DNA from: Candidatus Segatella caccae
GTDB taxonomy: Bacteria > Bacteroidota > Bacteroidia > Bacteroidales > Bacteroidaceae
Reading direction: 5' to 3'
DNA: 44,778 nt
Assembly: GCA_900556395.1 (NCBI GenBank)
Contig: USOQ01000011.1
Coordinates: 1-44,778, forward strand
The translations under genes were made by a program, and so were the position numbers. The notes beneath the pieces were generated by a model. That model was not told where the DNA came from. It did not search any database and saw nothing but the letters and a program-made list of their open reading frames with translations. This document shows positions 15,702 to 24,783 of this stretch, piece by piece. Every line of letters begins with the position of its first letter. Positions within the stretch are counted from its first letter, which is position 1.

Positions 15702-16151
15702 TTATCTTTTACGCTCAAAAAAGCTTACCATGAGTGCTCGGCACTCTTCTTCTAATACGCCCGAAGTGACTGTTGTCTTAGGATGCAGCGCTTCGGGCGC
15801 ATATTTTGTATATCCCCTCTTCTCGTCGGAGGCTCCATAGACTACACGGCTGATCTGTGCCCAACCGATGGCGCCTGCGCACATCGTGCAAGGCTCTACG
15901 GTGACGTAGAGGGTGCAGTCTTTGAGGTATTTGCCGCCCAGCATGTTGGCGCCTGCGGTGATGGCCTGCATCTCGGCATGTGCGGTTACGTCGTGCAGCA
16001 TCTCGGTGAGGTTGTGGGCTCTTGAGATGATGCGGTCTTGGCATACGATGACGGCTCCTACGGGAATCTCGTCTTCATCGAATGCTGCTTGTGCCTCTAC
16101 GAGGGCGCGTCGCATGTATTCTTCGTCTTTCTTGTTGGTTTCGTTCTTCAT
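15702..16151 (-). CDS. tadA: tRNA-specific adenosine deaminase
   Basis: Deaminates the wobble adenosine of tRNA-Arg(ACG) to inosine. Zinc-site motifs are H58-A-E60 and P87-C88-x-x-C91 (VEPCTMCAGAI), the CDA-fold signature. The 149-residue length and the C-terminal YGASDEKRGY and LEEECRALMVSFF segments favour TadA over guanine deaminase. It is a lone minus-strand gene, convergent with the lipoprotein gene (10-base gap) and divergent from yraN. Confidence 0.9.
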   Translation of the reverse strand: MKNETNKKDEEYMRRALVEAQAAFDEDEIPVGAVIVCQDRIISRAHNLTEMLHDVTAHAEMQAITAGANMLGGKYLKDCTLYVTVEPCTMCAGAIGWAQISRVVYGASDEKRGYTKYAPEALHPKTTVTSGVLEEECRALMVSFFERKR

Positions 16152-16227
16152 CGTTTTGTGTTATTGGTGTTGAGCTACAAAAGTAGCATAAAAAAATGAG
16201 AGCGAAAAGAAAATGTGGTGGAAAAAG

Positions 16228-16258
16228 TTTGAGTTTAGCGATAAAAGTGTTATTTTTG
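16228..16258 (+). promoter_or_regulatory. promoter of yraN
   Basis: TTTG (16228-16231), a 19-base spacer and TATTTTTG (16251-16258), 47 bases before the ATG at 16306. Confidence 0.65.
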
Positions 16259-16305
16259 CAGATAATAGCTGCTGAGTGGATTGGTGGCAAAGATGAGAAT
16301 ACTGC

Positions 16306-16683
16306 ATGGCAAAACATAACGAACTGGGAAAATGGGGCGAGGCTGAGGCTGTCCGATTTTTAGAGGCGAAGGGGTATGCGATATTGGAGCGCGACTGGCG
16401 TTTTGGTAAGCGTGACCTCGATATCGTGGCGCTTACTGAGGATGCTTGCACACTGGTAGTGGTGGAGGTGAAGACTCGTGGCACCGATGATATGAAGGCG
16501 CCCGAAGAGGCCGTGGATGTCAAGAAGATGCGCAATCTTGCTGTGGCTGCCAATGCTTATGTCAAGGAGCATGTGGTGGCGCAGGAGGTGCGATTTGATA
16601 TCATCTCTATCGTGGGAACGGCTGACAAGATGGAGCGTATTGACCACTTGGTGGATGCTTTTAACCCGATGTTGGTGCTGTGA
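16306..16683 (+). CDS. yraN: YraN family protein (UPF0102)
   Basis: 125 residues with a predicted PD-(D/E)xK nuclease-like fold. GKWGEAEAVRFLEAKGY (about 6-22) is followed by RFGKRDLDIVAL and VVVEVKTRG, giving the D...E-x-K set. The family is near universal in bacteria and often near RNase HII or signal peptidase genes, but its role is unsettled. It is followed by birA after 45 bases. Confidence 0.9.
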   Translation: MAKHNELGKWGEAEAVRFLEAKGYAILERDWRFGKRDLDIVALTEDACTLVVVEVKTRGTDDMKAPEEAVDVKKMRNLAVAANAYVKEHVVAQEVRFDIISIVGTADKMERIDHLVDAFNPMLVL

Positions 16684-16728
16684 GGTGTCATCCCTATATA
16701 TATAATAAGGTAACTCTATATAGAAAGA

Positions 16729-17460
16729 ATGAAAACAAAGATAATCAAGTTGGAGGAGACGACTTCTACCAATACGTATTTGAAAAACTATATCCCTGCT
16801 GAGGAGGATGAGATGGTGGTGGCTGTGGCTGACTATCAGACTACCGGGCGTGGACAGGGGACGCATACCTGGGAAAGTGAACGTGGGAAAAACTTGCTTT
16901 TCAGTATCTTGGTGCGACCTACCTGGGTGCCTGTGGGGAACCAGTTTCTCTTGTCGATGGCTGGGGCTATAGCCTTGAAGGATGTGCTTGATGGCTATAC
17001 CGAGGGGATCGCACTGAAGTGGCCCAATGATGTGTACTGGTATGACAAGAAGATTAGTGGTACGCTGATAGAGACTTCGGTAGACTCGAAGGGTATCAAG
17101 CGGTGCGTGTTTGGTATAGGTCTGAACGTGAATCAAGAAATCTTTGTAAGTGATGCACCTAACCCTGTTTCGCTCTGCCAGATTGTGGGGCATGAGGTGA
17201 ACTGTGACGAGGTGCTGCAAAAAATCATGGATGCTTTCGCAGGGTATTATGAACTGTTGCGGCGTGCTGACTATATGGACATCTCTGGTATTTATCATCA
17301 GGCACTTTATAGACGTAAGGGATACTGGTGGTATGAAGACAAGGATGGTAAGTTTGAAGGGGCGCTGGTAGAGGTGGAGGATGATGGTCATCTGATTCTG
17401 CACGACAAGCGAGGGGTGATTCGCTCGTATGCCTTCGGTGAAATCAAATTTGTGCTGTAA
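16729..17460 (+). CDS. birA: biotin--[acetyl-CoA-carboxylase] ligase
   Basis: Activates biotin with ATP and attaches it to the biotin carboxyl carrier protein. TTGRGQGTHTW at 38-48 is the biotinyl-AMP loop (GRGRxG-like), KWPND is at 97-101 and KISGTLIE with K108 completes the site. At 243 residues it lacks the N-terminal winged HTH of E. coli BirA, so it is a ligase only and does not repress transcription. It lies between yraN and pyrH on the plus strand. Confidence 0.94.
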   Translation: MKTKIIKLEETTSTNTYLKNYIPAEEDEMVVAVADYQTTGRGQGTHTWESERGKNLLFSILVRPTWVPVGNQFLLSMAGAIALKDVLDGYTEGIALKWPNDVYWYDKKISGTLIETSVDSKGIKRCVFGIGLNVNQEIFVSDAPNPVSLCQIVGHEVNCDEVLQKIMDAFAGYYELLRRADYMDISGIYHQALYRRKGYWWYEDKDGKFEGALVEVEDDGHLILHDKRGVIRSYAFGEIKFVL

Positions 17461-17546
17461 GGAGGGATGGTCCTGATATTCTGCAAAGACAGGTGATGAC
17501 AGGTCTTTGGGGTAATCATGTAATTACATTATAAAACATAAATCGT

Positions 17547-18257
17547 ATGGCAAAATTTAAGAGAATACTGCTCAAACTGAGTGGTGAGAGTTTGATGGGA
17601 AGCCAGAGCTATGGTATCGACCCTGAACGTTTGAGCGACTATGCGCGCCAGATCAAGGAAGTGCATGATATGGGTGTGCAGATTGGTATTGTGATAGGTG
17701 GTGGTAATATCTTCCGCGGATTGAGTGGCAGCCAGAAGGGATTCGACCGTGTAAAGGGCGACCAGATGGGTATGTGTGCTACCGTTATCAACTCTTTGGC
17801 ATTGAGTAGTGCTTTGGGAGCTTTGGGGGTAAAGAATAAGGTGCTGACTGCTATTCGCATGGAGCCTATCGGGGAGTTCTATAGCAAGTGGAAGGCTATC
17901 GAGGCTATGGAAGATGGATATATTTGTATCTTCTCTGCGGGTACGGGTAGTCCTTATTTTACTACCGATACGGGGTCTTCGTTGAGAGGTATCGAGATAG
18001 AGGCTGACGTGATGCTGAAGGGTACACGCGTGGATGGTATCTATACGGCTGACCCTGAGAAAGATCCTACGGCTACTAAGTTTAGTGACATCACATACGA
18101 TGAGATCTATACCAAGGGATTGAAGGTGATGGACTTGACTGCGACTACGATGTGTAAGGAGAATAATCTGCCTATCTATGTCTTCAACATGGATGTTGTG
18201 GGTAACCTCAAGAAGGTGATGGATGGTGAGCAGATTGGTACGCTGGTACATAATTAA
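17547..18257 (+). CDS. pyrH: uridylate kinase
   Basis: Phosphorylates UMP to UDP with ATP, a hexameric amino-acid-kinase-fold enzyme. KLSGE at 10-14, GGGNIFRG at 51-58, and the later DGIYTADPEKDPTA and LPIYVFNM segments are characteristic. 236 residues is the expected length. An 86-base gap separates it from birA. That gap has a weak stem, CAAAGAC against GTCTTTG at about 17483-17508. A strong terminator follows. Confidence 0.96.
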   Translation: MAKFKRILLKLSGESLMGSQSYGIDPERLSDYARQIKEVHDMGVQIGIVIGGGNIFRGLSGSQKGFDRVKGDQMGMCATVINSLALSSALGALGVKNKVLTAIRMEPIGEFYSKWKAIEAMEDGYICIFSAGTGSPYFTTDTGSSLRGIEIEADVMLKGTRVDGIYTADPEKDPTATKFSDITYDEIYTKGLKVMDLTATTMCKENNLPIYVFNMDVVGNLKKVMDGEQIGTLVHN

Positions 18258-18278
18258 TACTCATCTTTGCTAAATACA

Positions 18279-18314
18279 AAAAAGGCTTGCTTCATCCAAG
18301 AAGCAAGCCTTTTT
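18279..18314. terminator. bidirectional terminator between pyrH and pssA
   Basis: A 15-bp perfect stem, AAAAAGGCTTGCTTC and its complement, with a 6-base loop. It has A on the left and T on the right and serves the convergent pyrH (plus) and pssA (minus). Confidence 0.9.
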
Positions 18315-18366
18315 CATGTCCTATTAATCTTATTGAACTTGCATGAGTTCAATGCTCTATATATCT

Positions 18367-19095
18367 TTATTTCTTTCTCATGTAGAGGATAAGGGAGATG
18401 ATAACGTACATGAGAATGATGAGCCACCATATCTGCAAGAATCCTGGGAGACCTAAGTTGATGACTGAAACGCCTAAGGCGGTAAAGGTGAAGATGATGA
18501 AACCATATTTCACCTCGTTGCCCTTCAAGGACCATTGCTTAAACTTCAGGGCAAAGAGAGGCAACTCGCATACCAGCAGATAGCTGGTGATGAGGATGAG
18601 CGCTAAGACGATGTAGAGTGACCAGTCGTAGCTGTTGAGCCAGGGAAATTCGCATACGATGAGCGAACCCCAAAACAAGGCATTGGCAGGGGTGGGGACT
18701 CCGATAAAGGAGGATGACTGGCGCTCGTCGAGATTGAACTTTGCTAAGCGTAATGCCGAAAAGGCTGCTATGAGATATGCAACGTAGGGCAGATAGCTTC
18801 GAAGAGGCTCTAAGAAAACGGGATATTCCATCACGTAGAGTTGTGAGAACACAATCGTTGCAGGAGCGACACCAAAGGTGACATCGTCGGCCAATGAGTC
18901 GAGCTCCTTGCCTATGGGCGAGGATACGTGAAGTAATCGGGCACTCATGCCGTCGAAGAAGTCGAACATGGCTCCGATGAGAATCCAGAGTAATGCCATC
19001 TTGGCTGAACCACCAAAGGCATACGAGGTGGCTACGCAACCTGATATCAGATTGCAGCAAGTAATTGTATTTGGAATATGTTTCTTAATGCTCAT
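18367..19095 (-). CDS. pssA: CDP-diacylglycerol--serine O-phosphatidyltransferase
   Basis: Makes phosphatidylserine from CDP-diacylglycerol and serine in the inner membrane. The CDP-alcohol phosphotransferase motif D-x2-DG-x2-AR-x8-G-x3-D-x3-D is complete from D45 to D70. 242 residues with about eight hydrophobic segments match the Bacillus-type enzyme. Its start abuts the stop of psd with no gap, so the two successive steps to phosphatidylethanolamine are encoded as one operon, with psd first. Confidence 0.95.
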   Translation of the reverse strand: MSIKKHIPNTITCCNLISGCVATSYAFGGSAKMALLWILIGAMFDFFDGMSARLLHVSSPIGKELDSLADDVTFGVAPATIVFSQLYVMEYPVFLEPLRSYLPYVAYLIAAFSALRLAKFNLDERQSSSFIGVPTPANALFWGSLIVCEFPWLNSYDWSLYIVLALILITSYLLVCELPLFALKFKQWSLKGNEVKYGFIIFTFTALGVSVINLGLPGFLQIWWLIILMYVIISLILYMRKK

Positions 19096-19788
19096 TTATT
19101 TCAGTTTTGCGATGATTGTCTGATCACCTGTAGTTGATTGGCCCATCTTTACGCAGACTTCAGTGCCGATGGGCAAGTATACGTCTACACGTGAACCTAA
19201 TTTGATGAAGCCTAAGTGCTCGTCGATGTAACATTCCTCTCCTTCCTTGGCGTAGGTGACGATGCGGCGAGCTACGGCACCTGCTATCTGACGACACAAT
19301 ACATCAACACCCTTGGGGGTGGTAATCATCGTGTCGGTATGCTCGTTCTCCTCACTGGCCTTGGGTAACCATGCTTTGTGGAAGTTGCCGTCAACATGCT
19401 TTACAAATTTTACTTTACCGTCTACTGGAAACCAGTTGGCGTGTACATTCCAAAGACTCATGAAGATGGAAATCATCAAACGGCGATCGTTGAAATAGGG
19501 GGCGTGGTCTACCTCTTCGATGACTACGATCTTGCCATCGGCAGGGGCTACCACTAAATCTTCGGTGTCTTCTACATTCAAGTATCTAATGGGGCATCGA
19601 TAGAAGTTGAGTACGATTCCATATATCGTACCAAAGACTACTAAAAATGTCCAAAAAGGAATCTTGTTGTCAATGGTGCTCCATAAGATTGCGGCGATTG
19701 CTACGATGGCTATCATCCCATACACGAGTTGGTCGGTACCTTCACGGTGTAACCTAATTTTCTTTAGTTTCTTTATTCTTTTTCCCAT
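19096..19788 (-). CDS. psd: phosphatidylserine decarboxylase
   Basis: Decarboxylates phosphatidylserine to phosphatidylethanolamine using a pyruvoyl group made by self-cleavage. The LGSR motif is at 197-200, with cleavage expected between G198 and S199. Two hydrophobic segments lie at about 22-38 and 44-62. 230 residues from ATG 19788 match the short Psd family. An in-frame ATG at 19845 adds 19 residues that look non-conserved, so it was rejected. pssA follows immediately. Confidence 0.94.
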   Translation of the reverse strand: MGKRIKKLKKIRLHREGTDQLVYGMIAIVAIAAILWSTIDNKIPFWTFLVVFGTIYGIVLNFYRCPIRYLNVEDTEDLVVAPADGKIVVIEEVDHAPYFNDRRLMISIFMSLWNVHANWFPVDGKVKFVKHVDGNFHKAWLPKASEENEHTDTMITTPKGVDVLCRQIAGAVARRIVTYAKEGEECYIDEHLGFIKLGSRVDVYLPIGTEVCVKMGQSTTGDQTIIAKLK

Positions 19789-19862
19789 AAGGTAGGATTG
19801 AGTTTTTAATGCTGCAAAGGTACACCATTTTTGTCGGTTTTGCAAATTTTTCTCATTTTTCT

Positions 19863-19894
19863 TTTGGTTATGTCAACTTTTACACGTAACTTTG
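19863..19894 (+). promoter_or_regulatory. promoter of dnaE
   Basis: TTTG (19863-19866), a 20-base spacer and TAACTTTG (19887-19894), 29 bases before the dnaE ATG. Confidence 0.7.
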
Positions 19895-19923
19895 AACTCA
19901 AATTTTGATTTTTGCATTAAAAA

Positions 19924-22900
19924 ATGGAAGATTTCATTCATTTACATGTTCATACCCAGTACTCTATTCTCGATGGTCAGTCCAAGATTCCACGTCTTGT
20001 TGACAAGGCTATTGCTAATGGAATGAAGGGTATGGCTATTACCGACCATGGTGTGATGTTCGGAATCAAGGAATTTGCGGATTATTGCGCCAAGGTAAAC
20101 AAGGGCCGGAAAAAAGAGGGATTGGAACCTTTCAAGCCCATCATTGGGTGTGAGATGTATGTCGCGCATCGCCGTAAGGAAGACAAAGAAAAGGAAAAGG
20201 GCGACATGAGTGGTTATCACCTGATTGTGTTAGCCAAAAATTACAATGGATATAAAAACCTCATCAAGTTGGTGAGTAACTCGTGGGTGGATGGATATTA
20301 TATGCGTCCACGTACAGACCGTGCTGAACTGGAGAAGTATCATGAAGACCTCATCGTGTGTTCGGCATGTATTGCGGGTGAGGTTCCTCGTAAAATATTA
20401 CAGGGTGATATTGAGGGGGCTCGTGAGGCCTGCGAATGGTATCATCGGGTGTTTGGCGATGATTACTATCTGGAGCTGCAGCGACATGAGGTGACCGACC
20501 CCAGTGTGCTGGCCAATAGGGAGGCTTTCCCTTTACAGCAGAAAGCCAACAAGGTGCTCATCGAGTTTGCGAAGGAATATGGTATCAAGCTGGTGTGTAC
20601 CAACGACTGCCACTTCGAGGACAAGGAGACGGCTGAGGCCCACGACCACTTGCTCTGTCTGGCTACGGGTAAAGACCTCGATGACCCTAATCGTATGCGA
20701 TACTCTAAGCAGGAGTGGTTTAAGACTCGCGAGGAGATGAATGACGTCTTCTCGGATGTGCCTGAGGCGCTGTCTAACACGGTGGAGGTCCTGGACAAGG
20801 TGGAAATCTACAGCATCGACAATGGGCCTATTATGCCTTTCTTCCCCATTCCTGAGAGTTTCGGAACGGAGGAACAGTTGAGACAAAAGGTGTCGGAGGA
20901 AGAACTGTATCATGAGTTTACTACTGATGAGAATGGACAAAACCAGCTCTCGCCAGAGGAGGGTCAGAAGGTGATTGACCGTCTGGGGGGATATGACAAG
21001 ATATACCGTATTAAGTTTGAGGCGGAATACTTGCGACATCTTGCTTATGAGGGTGCAAAAAAACTTTATGGCGACCCATTGCCTGCCAATGTGGATGAGC
21101 ATGTGAACTTTGAGTTACATGTGATGAAGACCATGGGTTTCCCTGGATACTTCTTGATTGTGTCTGACTTTATCAAGGCGGCACGTGAGGAACTGGGGGT
21201 CATGGTGGGGCCTGGACGTGGTTCGGCAGCGGGTTCTGTTGTGGCTTATTGCTTGGGAATTACTAAGATTGACCCTCTGAAATATGACTTGCTGTTTGAG
21301 CGTTTCTTGAATCCTGACCGTGTGAACTTGCCGGATATTGATACCGACTTTGATGATGATGGTCGAGGAAAGGTGCTGAGATGGGTGATGGATAAGTATG
21401 GGCATGAGAACTGTGCGCATATCATCACCTATGCCAGTATGGCTACCAAGAACTCTATCAAGGATGTGGCGCGTGTGGAGAAACTGCCTCTTGACAAGGC
21501 TAACGCACTGTGTAAGGCTATTCCTGAACGACTGCCTGATGGCGCTAAGATGAATCTTACCAACGCCATCAAGTATACGCCTGAGTTGCAACAGGCGGAG
21601 TTCTCTTCTGACGTGAGAGAGAGCAATACGATCAAGTATGCTAAGATGCTTGAGGGTACTGTGAGAGGTACGGGTATTCATGCTTGCGGATTTATCATCT
21701 GTCGTGACCCTATTAGCAACTGGGTGCCTGTGTCTACTGCCGACGACCCAGACTTCCCTGGGTTGAAGACGGCGGTGACGCAATATGATGGTCATGTCAT
21801 CGAGACGACGGGACTTATCAAGATGGACTTCTTGGGACTGAAGACGCTCTCGGAGATGAAGGAGGCCTGCAAGGTTATTAAGCAGACTACTGGAGATGTC
21901 ATTGACCTGGATACGCTTCCTATTGATGATGAGCTGACCTATCAACTATATCAGAGAGGACAAACCATCGGTACTTTCCAGTTTGAGTCGCCAGGTATGC
22001 AGAAGTATCTGCGTGAACTGAAACCTACTGTCTTCGAGGACCTCATTGCCATGAATGCCTTGTATCGTCCAGGACCAATGGATTATATTCCGTCGTTTAT
22101 TGCTCGTAAAAACGGCAAGGAACCTATCGAATATGATATCCCATGTATGGAGAAATACCTGAAGGATACGTATGGTATTACGGTATATCAGGAGCAGGTG
22201 ATGCTTCTCTCACGACAGTTGGCTAACTTTACACGTGGTGAGAGTGATGCCTTGCGTAAGGCGATGGGTAAAAAGAAAAAGGACATCGTTGATGCGATGA
22301 AGCCTAAGTTTATCAAGCAGGGACAGGAAAATGGACACGACCCGAAGGTGCTTGAGAAGATTTGGGGTGACTGGGAGAAGTTTGCTTCTTATGCCTTCAA
22401 TAAGTCGCACGCCACCTGCTATTCGTGGGTAGCTTATCAGACGGCTTATCTCAAAGCGCATTATCCGGCTGAATATATGGCGGCGCTGATGACGAGACGT
22501 TTTGCGCAGATAACGGAAATCACGAAGCTGATGGAGGAGTGCCAGTCGATGAACATCAAGACTCTGGGACCGGATGTCAATGAGAGTTATAGGGCTTTTG
22601 GTGTGAATGAGCATGGTGAGATTCGATTTGGATTGTCTGCTATCAAGGGTATGGGTGCGCCTGCTGCGGATGCCATTGTGACAGAGAGACAGAAGAATGG
22701 ACCTTATAAGGATATCTTTGACTTTGCACAGCGTATAGACTTTAGTAATGTCAACCGTAAGGCTTTCGAGAGCCTGGCTCTCAGTGGTGGATTCGATAGC
22801 TTTGGGATTCAGAGAGAGAACTTCTTTGCGCTGAACTCGAAGGGCGAGATGTTCCTGGATACCTTGGTGAGATATGGACAGCTCTATCAGAGGGAACAGC

Positions 22901-23637
22901 AAGAGGCTGTGACTTCGCTCTTTGGGGGACAAGACGCCATAGAGATTGCTACGCCTCCTATACCACAAGCGGAGGGATGGAGCACCATTGAGAAGCTGAA
23001 CAGGGAACGTGACTTGGTGGGCATCTATCTGTCGGCTCATCCGCTGGATGACTATAGTGTGGTGCTCAACTCGATGTGTAATACGCATTGCTCCGAACTG
23101 GGGGATAAGCCTGCGCTTGCTAAGAAAGAGAATATCGTCTTTGGAGGTATCGTCACTGGTGTGAAATCGAAGTTTACCAAGAAGGGTAATCCTTGTGGAT
23201 TTGTTACCATTGAGGACTTCGAAGGGTCGGGCGAACTGGCGCTCTTCGGTGAGGACTGGGGACAATGGAAAGGTATGTTCACTGAGGGATGTACGGTTTT
23301 TGTTACGGCTAAGTGTCAGTCGCGTTATGGTAATGATATGTACCTCGACTTTAAACTGTCGAGTGTGGAATACCTACAGACGGTGAAGGAAAAGAAACTG
23401 GATAAGTTGACCATCACCATAGACAGCGATATCATTGATGATACTTTGGTGAGCGATCTGAGTACGCTCCTGGAATGTAATAGTGAAGATAGTAACACGC
23501 AACTATTCCTCCGTATTCATGAGGTGGAGAGTAATGACTATATCTTGATGCGTGCGCAGGACAAGACGGTGAATGTGGACAAGAATTTGATTCAGTTTAT
23601 TGATGATAATCCGAAAATGTCGTATACGATCAATTAG
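19924..23637 (+). CDS. dnaE: DNA polymerase III subunit alpha
   Basis: Replicative polymerase, 1237 residues, a little longer than E. coli DnaE. The N-terminal PHP domain begins FIHLHVHTQYSILDG and contains ITDHGVMFG. The palm carries GPGRGSAAGS near 428 and PDIDTDFDDDGR near 470, which provides the catalytic aspartates. A later FNKSHATCYSWVAYQTAYLK is typical of DnaE. A C-terminal OB-fold (FGGIVTGVKSKFTKKGNPCGFVTIED) binds single-stranded DNA. It has its own promoter and is followed by trxA after about 100 bases. Confidence 0.97.
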   Translation: MEDFIHLHVHTQYSILDGQSKIPRLVDKAIANGMKGMAITDHGVMFGIKEFADYCAKVNKGRKKEGLEPFKPIIGCEMYVAHRRKEDKEKEKGDMSGYHLIVLAKNYNGYKNLIKLVSNSWVDGYYMRPRTDRAELEKYHEDLIVCSACIAGEVPRKILQGDIEGAREACEWYHRVFGDDYYLELQRHEVTDPSVLANREAFPLQQKANKVLIEFAKEYGIKLVCTNDCHFEDKETAEAHDHLLCLATGKDLDDPNRMRYSKQEWFKTREEMNDVFSDVPEALSNTVEVLDKVEIYSIDNGPIMPFFPIPESFGTEEQLRQKVSEEELYHEFTTDENGQNQLSPEEGQKVIDRLGGYDKIYRIKFEAEYLRHLAYEGAKKLYGDPLPANVDEHVNFELHVMKTMGFPGYFLIVSDFIKAAREELGVMVGPGRGSAAGSVVAYCLGITKIDPLKYDLLFERFLNPDRVNLPDIDTDFDDDGRGKVLRWVMDKYGHENCAHIITYASMATKNSIKDVARVEKLPLDKANALCKAIPERLPDGAKMNLTNAIKYTPELQQAEFSSDVRESNTIKYAKMLEGTVRGTGIHACGFIICRDPISNWVPVSTADDPDFPGLKTAVTQYDGHVIETTGLIKMDFLGLKTLSEMKEACKVIKQTTGDVIDLDTLPIDDELTYQLYQRGQTIGTFQFESPGMQKYLRELKPTVFEDLIAMNALYRPGPMDYIPSFIARKNGKEPIEYDIPCMEKYLKDTYGITVYQEQVMLLSRQLANFTRGESDALRKAMGKKKKDIVDAMKPKFIKQGQENGHDPKVLEKIWGDWEKFASYAFNKSHATCYSWVAYQTAYLKAHYPAEYMAALMTRRFAQITEITKLMEECQSMNIKTLGPDVNESYRAFGVNEHGEIRFGLSAIKGMGAPAADAIVTERQKNGPYKDIFDFAQRIDFSNVNRKAFESLALSGGFDSFGIQRENFFALNSKGEMFLDTLVRYGQLYQREQQEAVTSLFGGQDAIEIATPPIPQAEGWSTIEKLNRERDLVGIYLSAHPLDDYSVVLNSMCNTHCSELGDKPALAKKENIVFGGIVTGVKSKFTKKGNPCGFVTIEDFEGSGELALFGEDWGQWKGMFTEGCTVFVTAKCQSRYGNDMYLDFKLSSVEYLQTVKEKKLDKLTITIDSDIIDDTLVSDLSTLLECNSEDSNTQLFLRIHEVESNDYILMRAQDKTVNVDKNLIQFIDDNPKMSYTIN

Positions 23638-23742
23638 GACTTTTGGCACACTTTTTGTTTTGGATGATGCCAGAACTGAATGATTTCTCATTCGGTATCA
23701 CTGAATGGAAATACAGTAATCATAAAAATAAAAAAAGTAAAT

Positions 23743-24057
23743 ATGGAAGTAACGATTACAACTGAGAATTTAGAAAGCTATAAGAATGGTGAGTTACCAT
23801 TGGTAGTTGACTTGTGGGCTACTTGGTGTGGTCCTTGTAGAGCACTGGCTCCCATCGTGGCTGAGCTTGCTGCAGAGTATGATGGCAAGATAGTAGTAGG
23901 TAAATGTGATGTGGAGGAGAATGAGGATATCGCCATGGAGTTTGGTGTTCGTAATATCCCTACAATCCTCTTCTTTAAGGATGGCAAACTCGTTGACAAG
24001 TTTGTTGGTGCTGCTAAAAAGGCTGTCCTTGATGAGAAGTTTAAGACTCTTCTCTAA
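23743..24057 (+). CDS. trxA: thioredoxin
   Basis: 104-residue disulfide reductant of the cytosol. The active site WCGPC is at 28-32, preceded by VVDLWAT, and NIPTILFF supplies the cis-proline loop. I chose ATG 23743; an in-frame ATG at 23680 would add 21 residues with no thioredoxin character. No signal peptide is present with this start. It lies downstream of dnaE and is followed by a strong hairpin terminator. Confidence 0.95.
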   Translation: MEVTITTENLESYKNGELPLVVDLWATWCGPCRALAPIVAELAAEYDGKIVVGKCDVEENEDIAMEFGVRNIPTILFFKDGKLVDKFVGAAKKAVLDEKFKTLL

Positions 24058-24075
24058 TCCCATATCTCTTCATAT

Positions 24076-24104
24076 AAAAGCATGGCGGAAAGCCATGCTT
24101 TTTT
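24076..24104 (+). terminator. terminator after trxA
   Basis: AAAGCATGGC and its complement around GGAAA, followed by a run of seven T. It lies about 20 bases after the trxA stop. Confidence 0.9.
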
Positions 24105-24118
24105 TGTCTTTTATCGAA

Positions 24119-24147
24119 CTGGGGTGGGCGTGGCATCTTGCCCGCCC
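24119..24147. repeat. dispersed hairpin repeat, copy 2
   Basis: It matches 285-313 at 28 of 29 bases. Its core (24126-24147) forms an 8-bp stem with one bulge. Again it sits just outside a gene end, after the trxA terminator. Confidence 0.7.
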
Positions 24148-24214
24148 ATAGCCAAGTGTTAAGTCTGCAAAAGCATTTTTGGCTTTAACTTCCCCAACTA
24201 TAAGCATTTAAAAG

Positions 24215-24270
24215 AAGCGCATATATTATATAATGTACACGTGTGGGCGAACTTTATATTATATGCGCTT
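24215..24270. terminator. long hairpin between trxA and tsaE
   Basis: AAGCGCATATA (24215-24225) pairs with its exact complement at 24260-24270, and AT-rich inner sequence extends the stem. The loop contains the palindrome ACACGTGT. It lies between convergent trxA and tsaE and probably ends tsaE transcription. Confidence 0.6.
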
Positions 24271-24295
24271 TGTTGGTTTGCTTTTATTGCAAGGG

Positions 24296-24706
24296 TCAGA
24301 AGGTGATGGTGCGAGAACCGTCTTCCTCGGTGACGATGTGAACCTTGGTGACATCTTCGGGCAAGAGGTCCTCGATGAGCTCGGGCCACTCTAAGAAGCA
24401 GAGGTTGCCTCCGTAGAAATAGTCTTCGTAACCCATGTCGTATACTTCGTCTATCTTCTTGATGCGGTAGAAGTCGAAGTGATAAATGGGGTCGCCACTG
24501 CCTGAAGTGTACTCGTTGACGAGGGCGAAGGTGGGGGAGGTGATGACATCTTCTACTCCTAATTCTTCACACAGGGCCTTGATAAATGTTGTCTTGCCTG
24601 CTCCCATCTTGCCGTAGAAGGCAAAGACTTTGCTTTCGCCCATGTTGGCCAAGAATGTCTTGGCTGCTTCATGGATGTTGCTTAATGAGTCAATTTTGAT
24701 TTTCAT
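24296..24706 (-). CDS. tsaE: tRNA threonylcarbamoyladenosine biosynthesis ATPase TsaE
   Basis: P-loop ATPase that works with TsaB and TsaD to install t6A at position 37 of ANN-decoding tRNAs. Walker A GKMGAGKTT is at 32-40. HFDFYRI and FLEWPELIEDLLP are family signatures. 136 residues is normal. It is the last gene of a long minus-strand run, 77 bases after porX. Confidence 0.95.
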   Translation of the reverse strand: MKIKIDSLSNIHEAAKTFLANMGESKVFAFYGKMGAGKTTFIKALCEELGVEDVITSPTFALVNEYTSGSGDPIYHFDFYRIKKIDEVYDMGYEDYFYGGNLCFLEWPELIEDLLPEDVTKVHIVTEEDGSRTITF

Positions 24707-24783
24707 ATTTCTTTTTTTTTAATCCTTGTTGGAGTTATATAAGTTATTCAACTTCCGTACATACGAAACTTCAGTAAGTAATG

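Noticed and set aside
19789..19845. 19-residue N-terminal extension of psd
   Set aside because: MQNRQKWCTFAALKTQSYL is translated promoter-region sequence; MGKRIKK is the family-like start.
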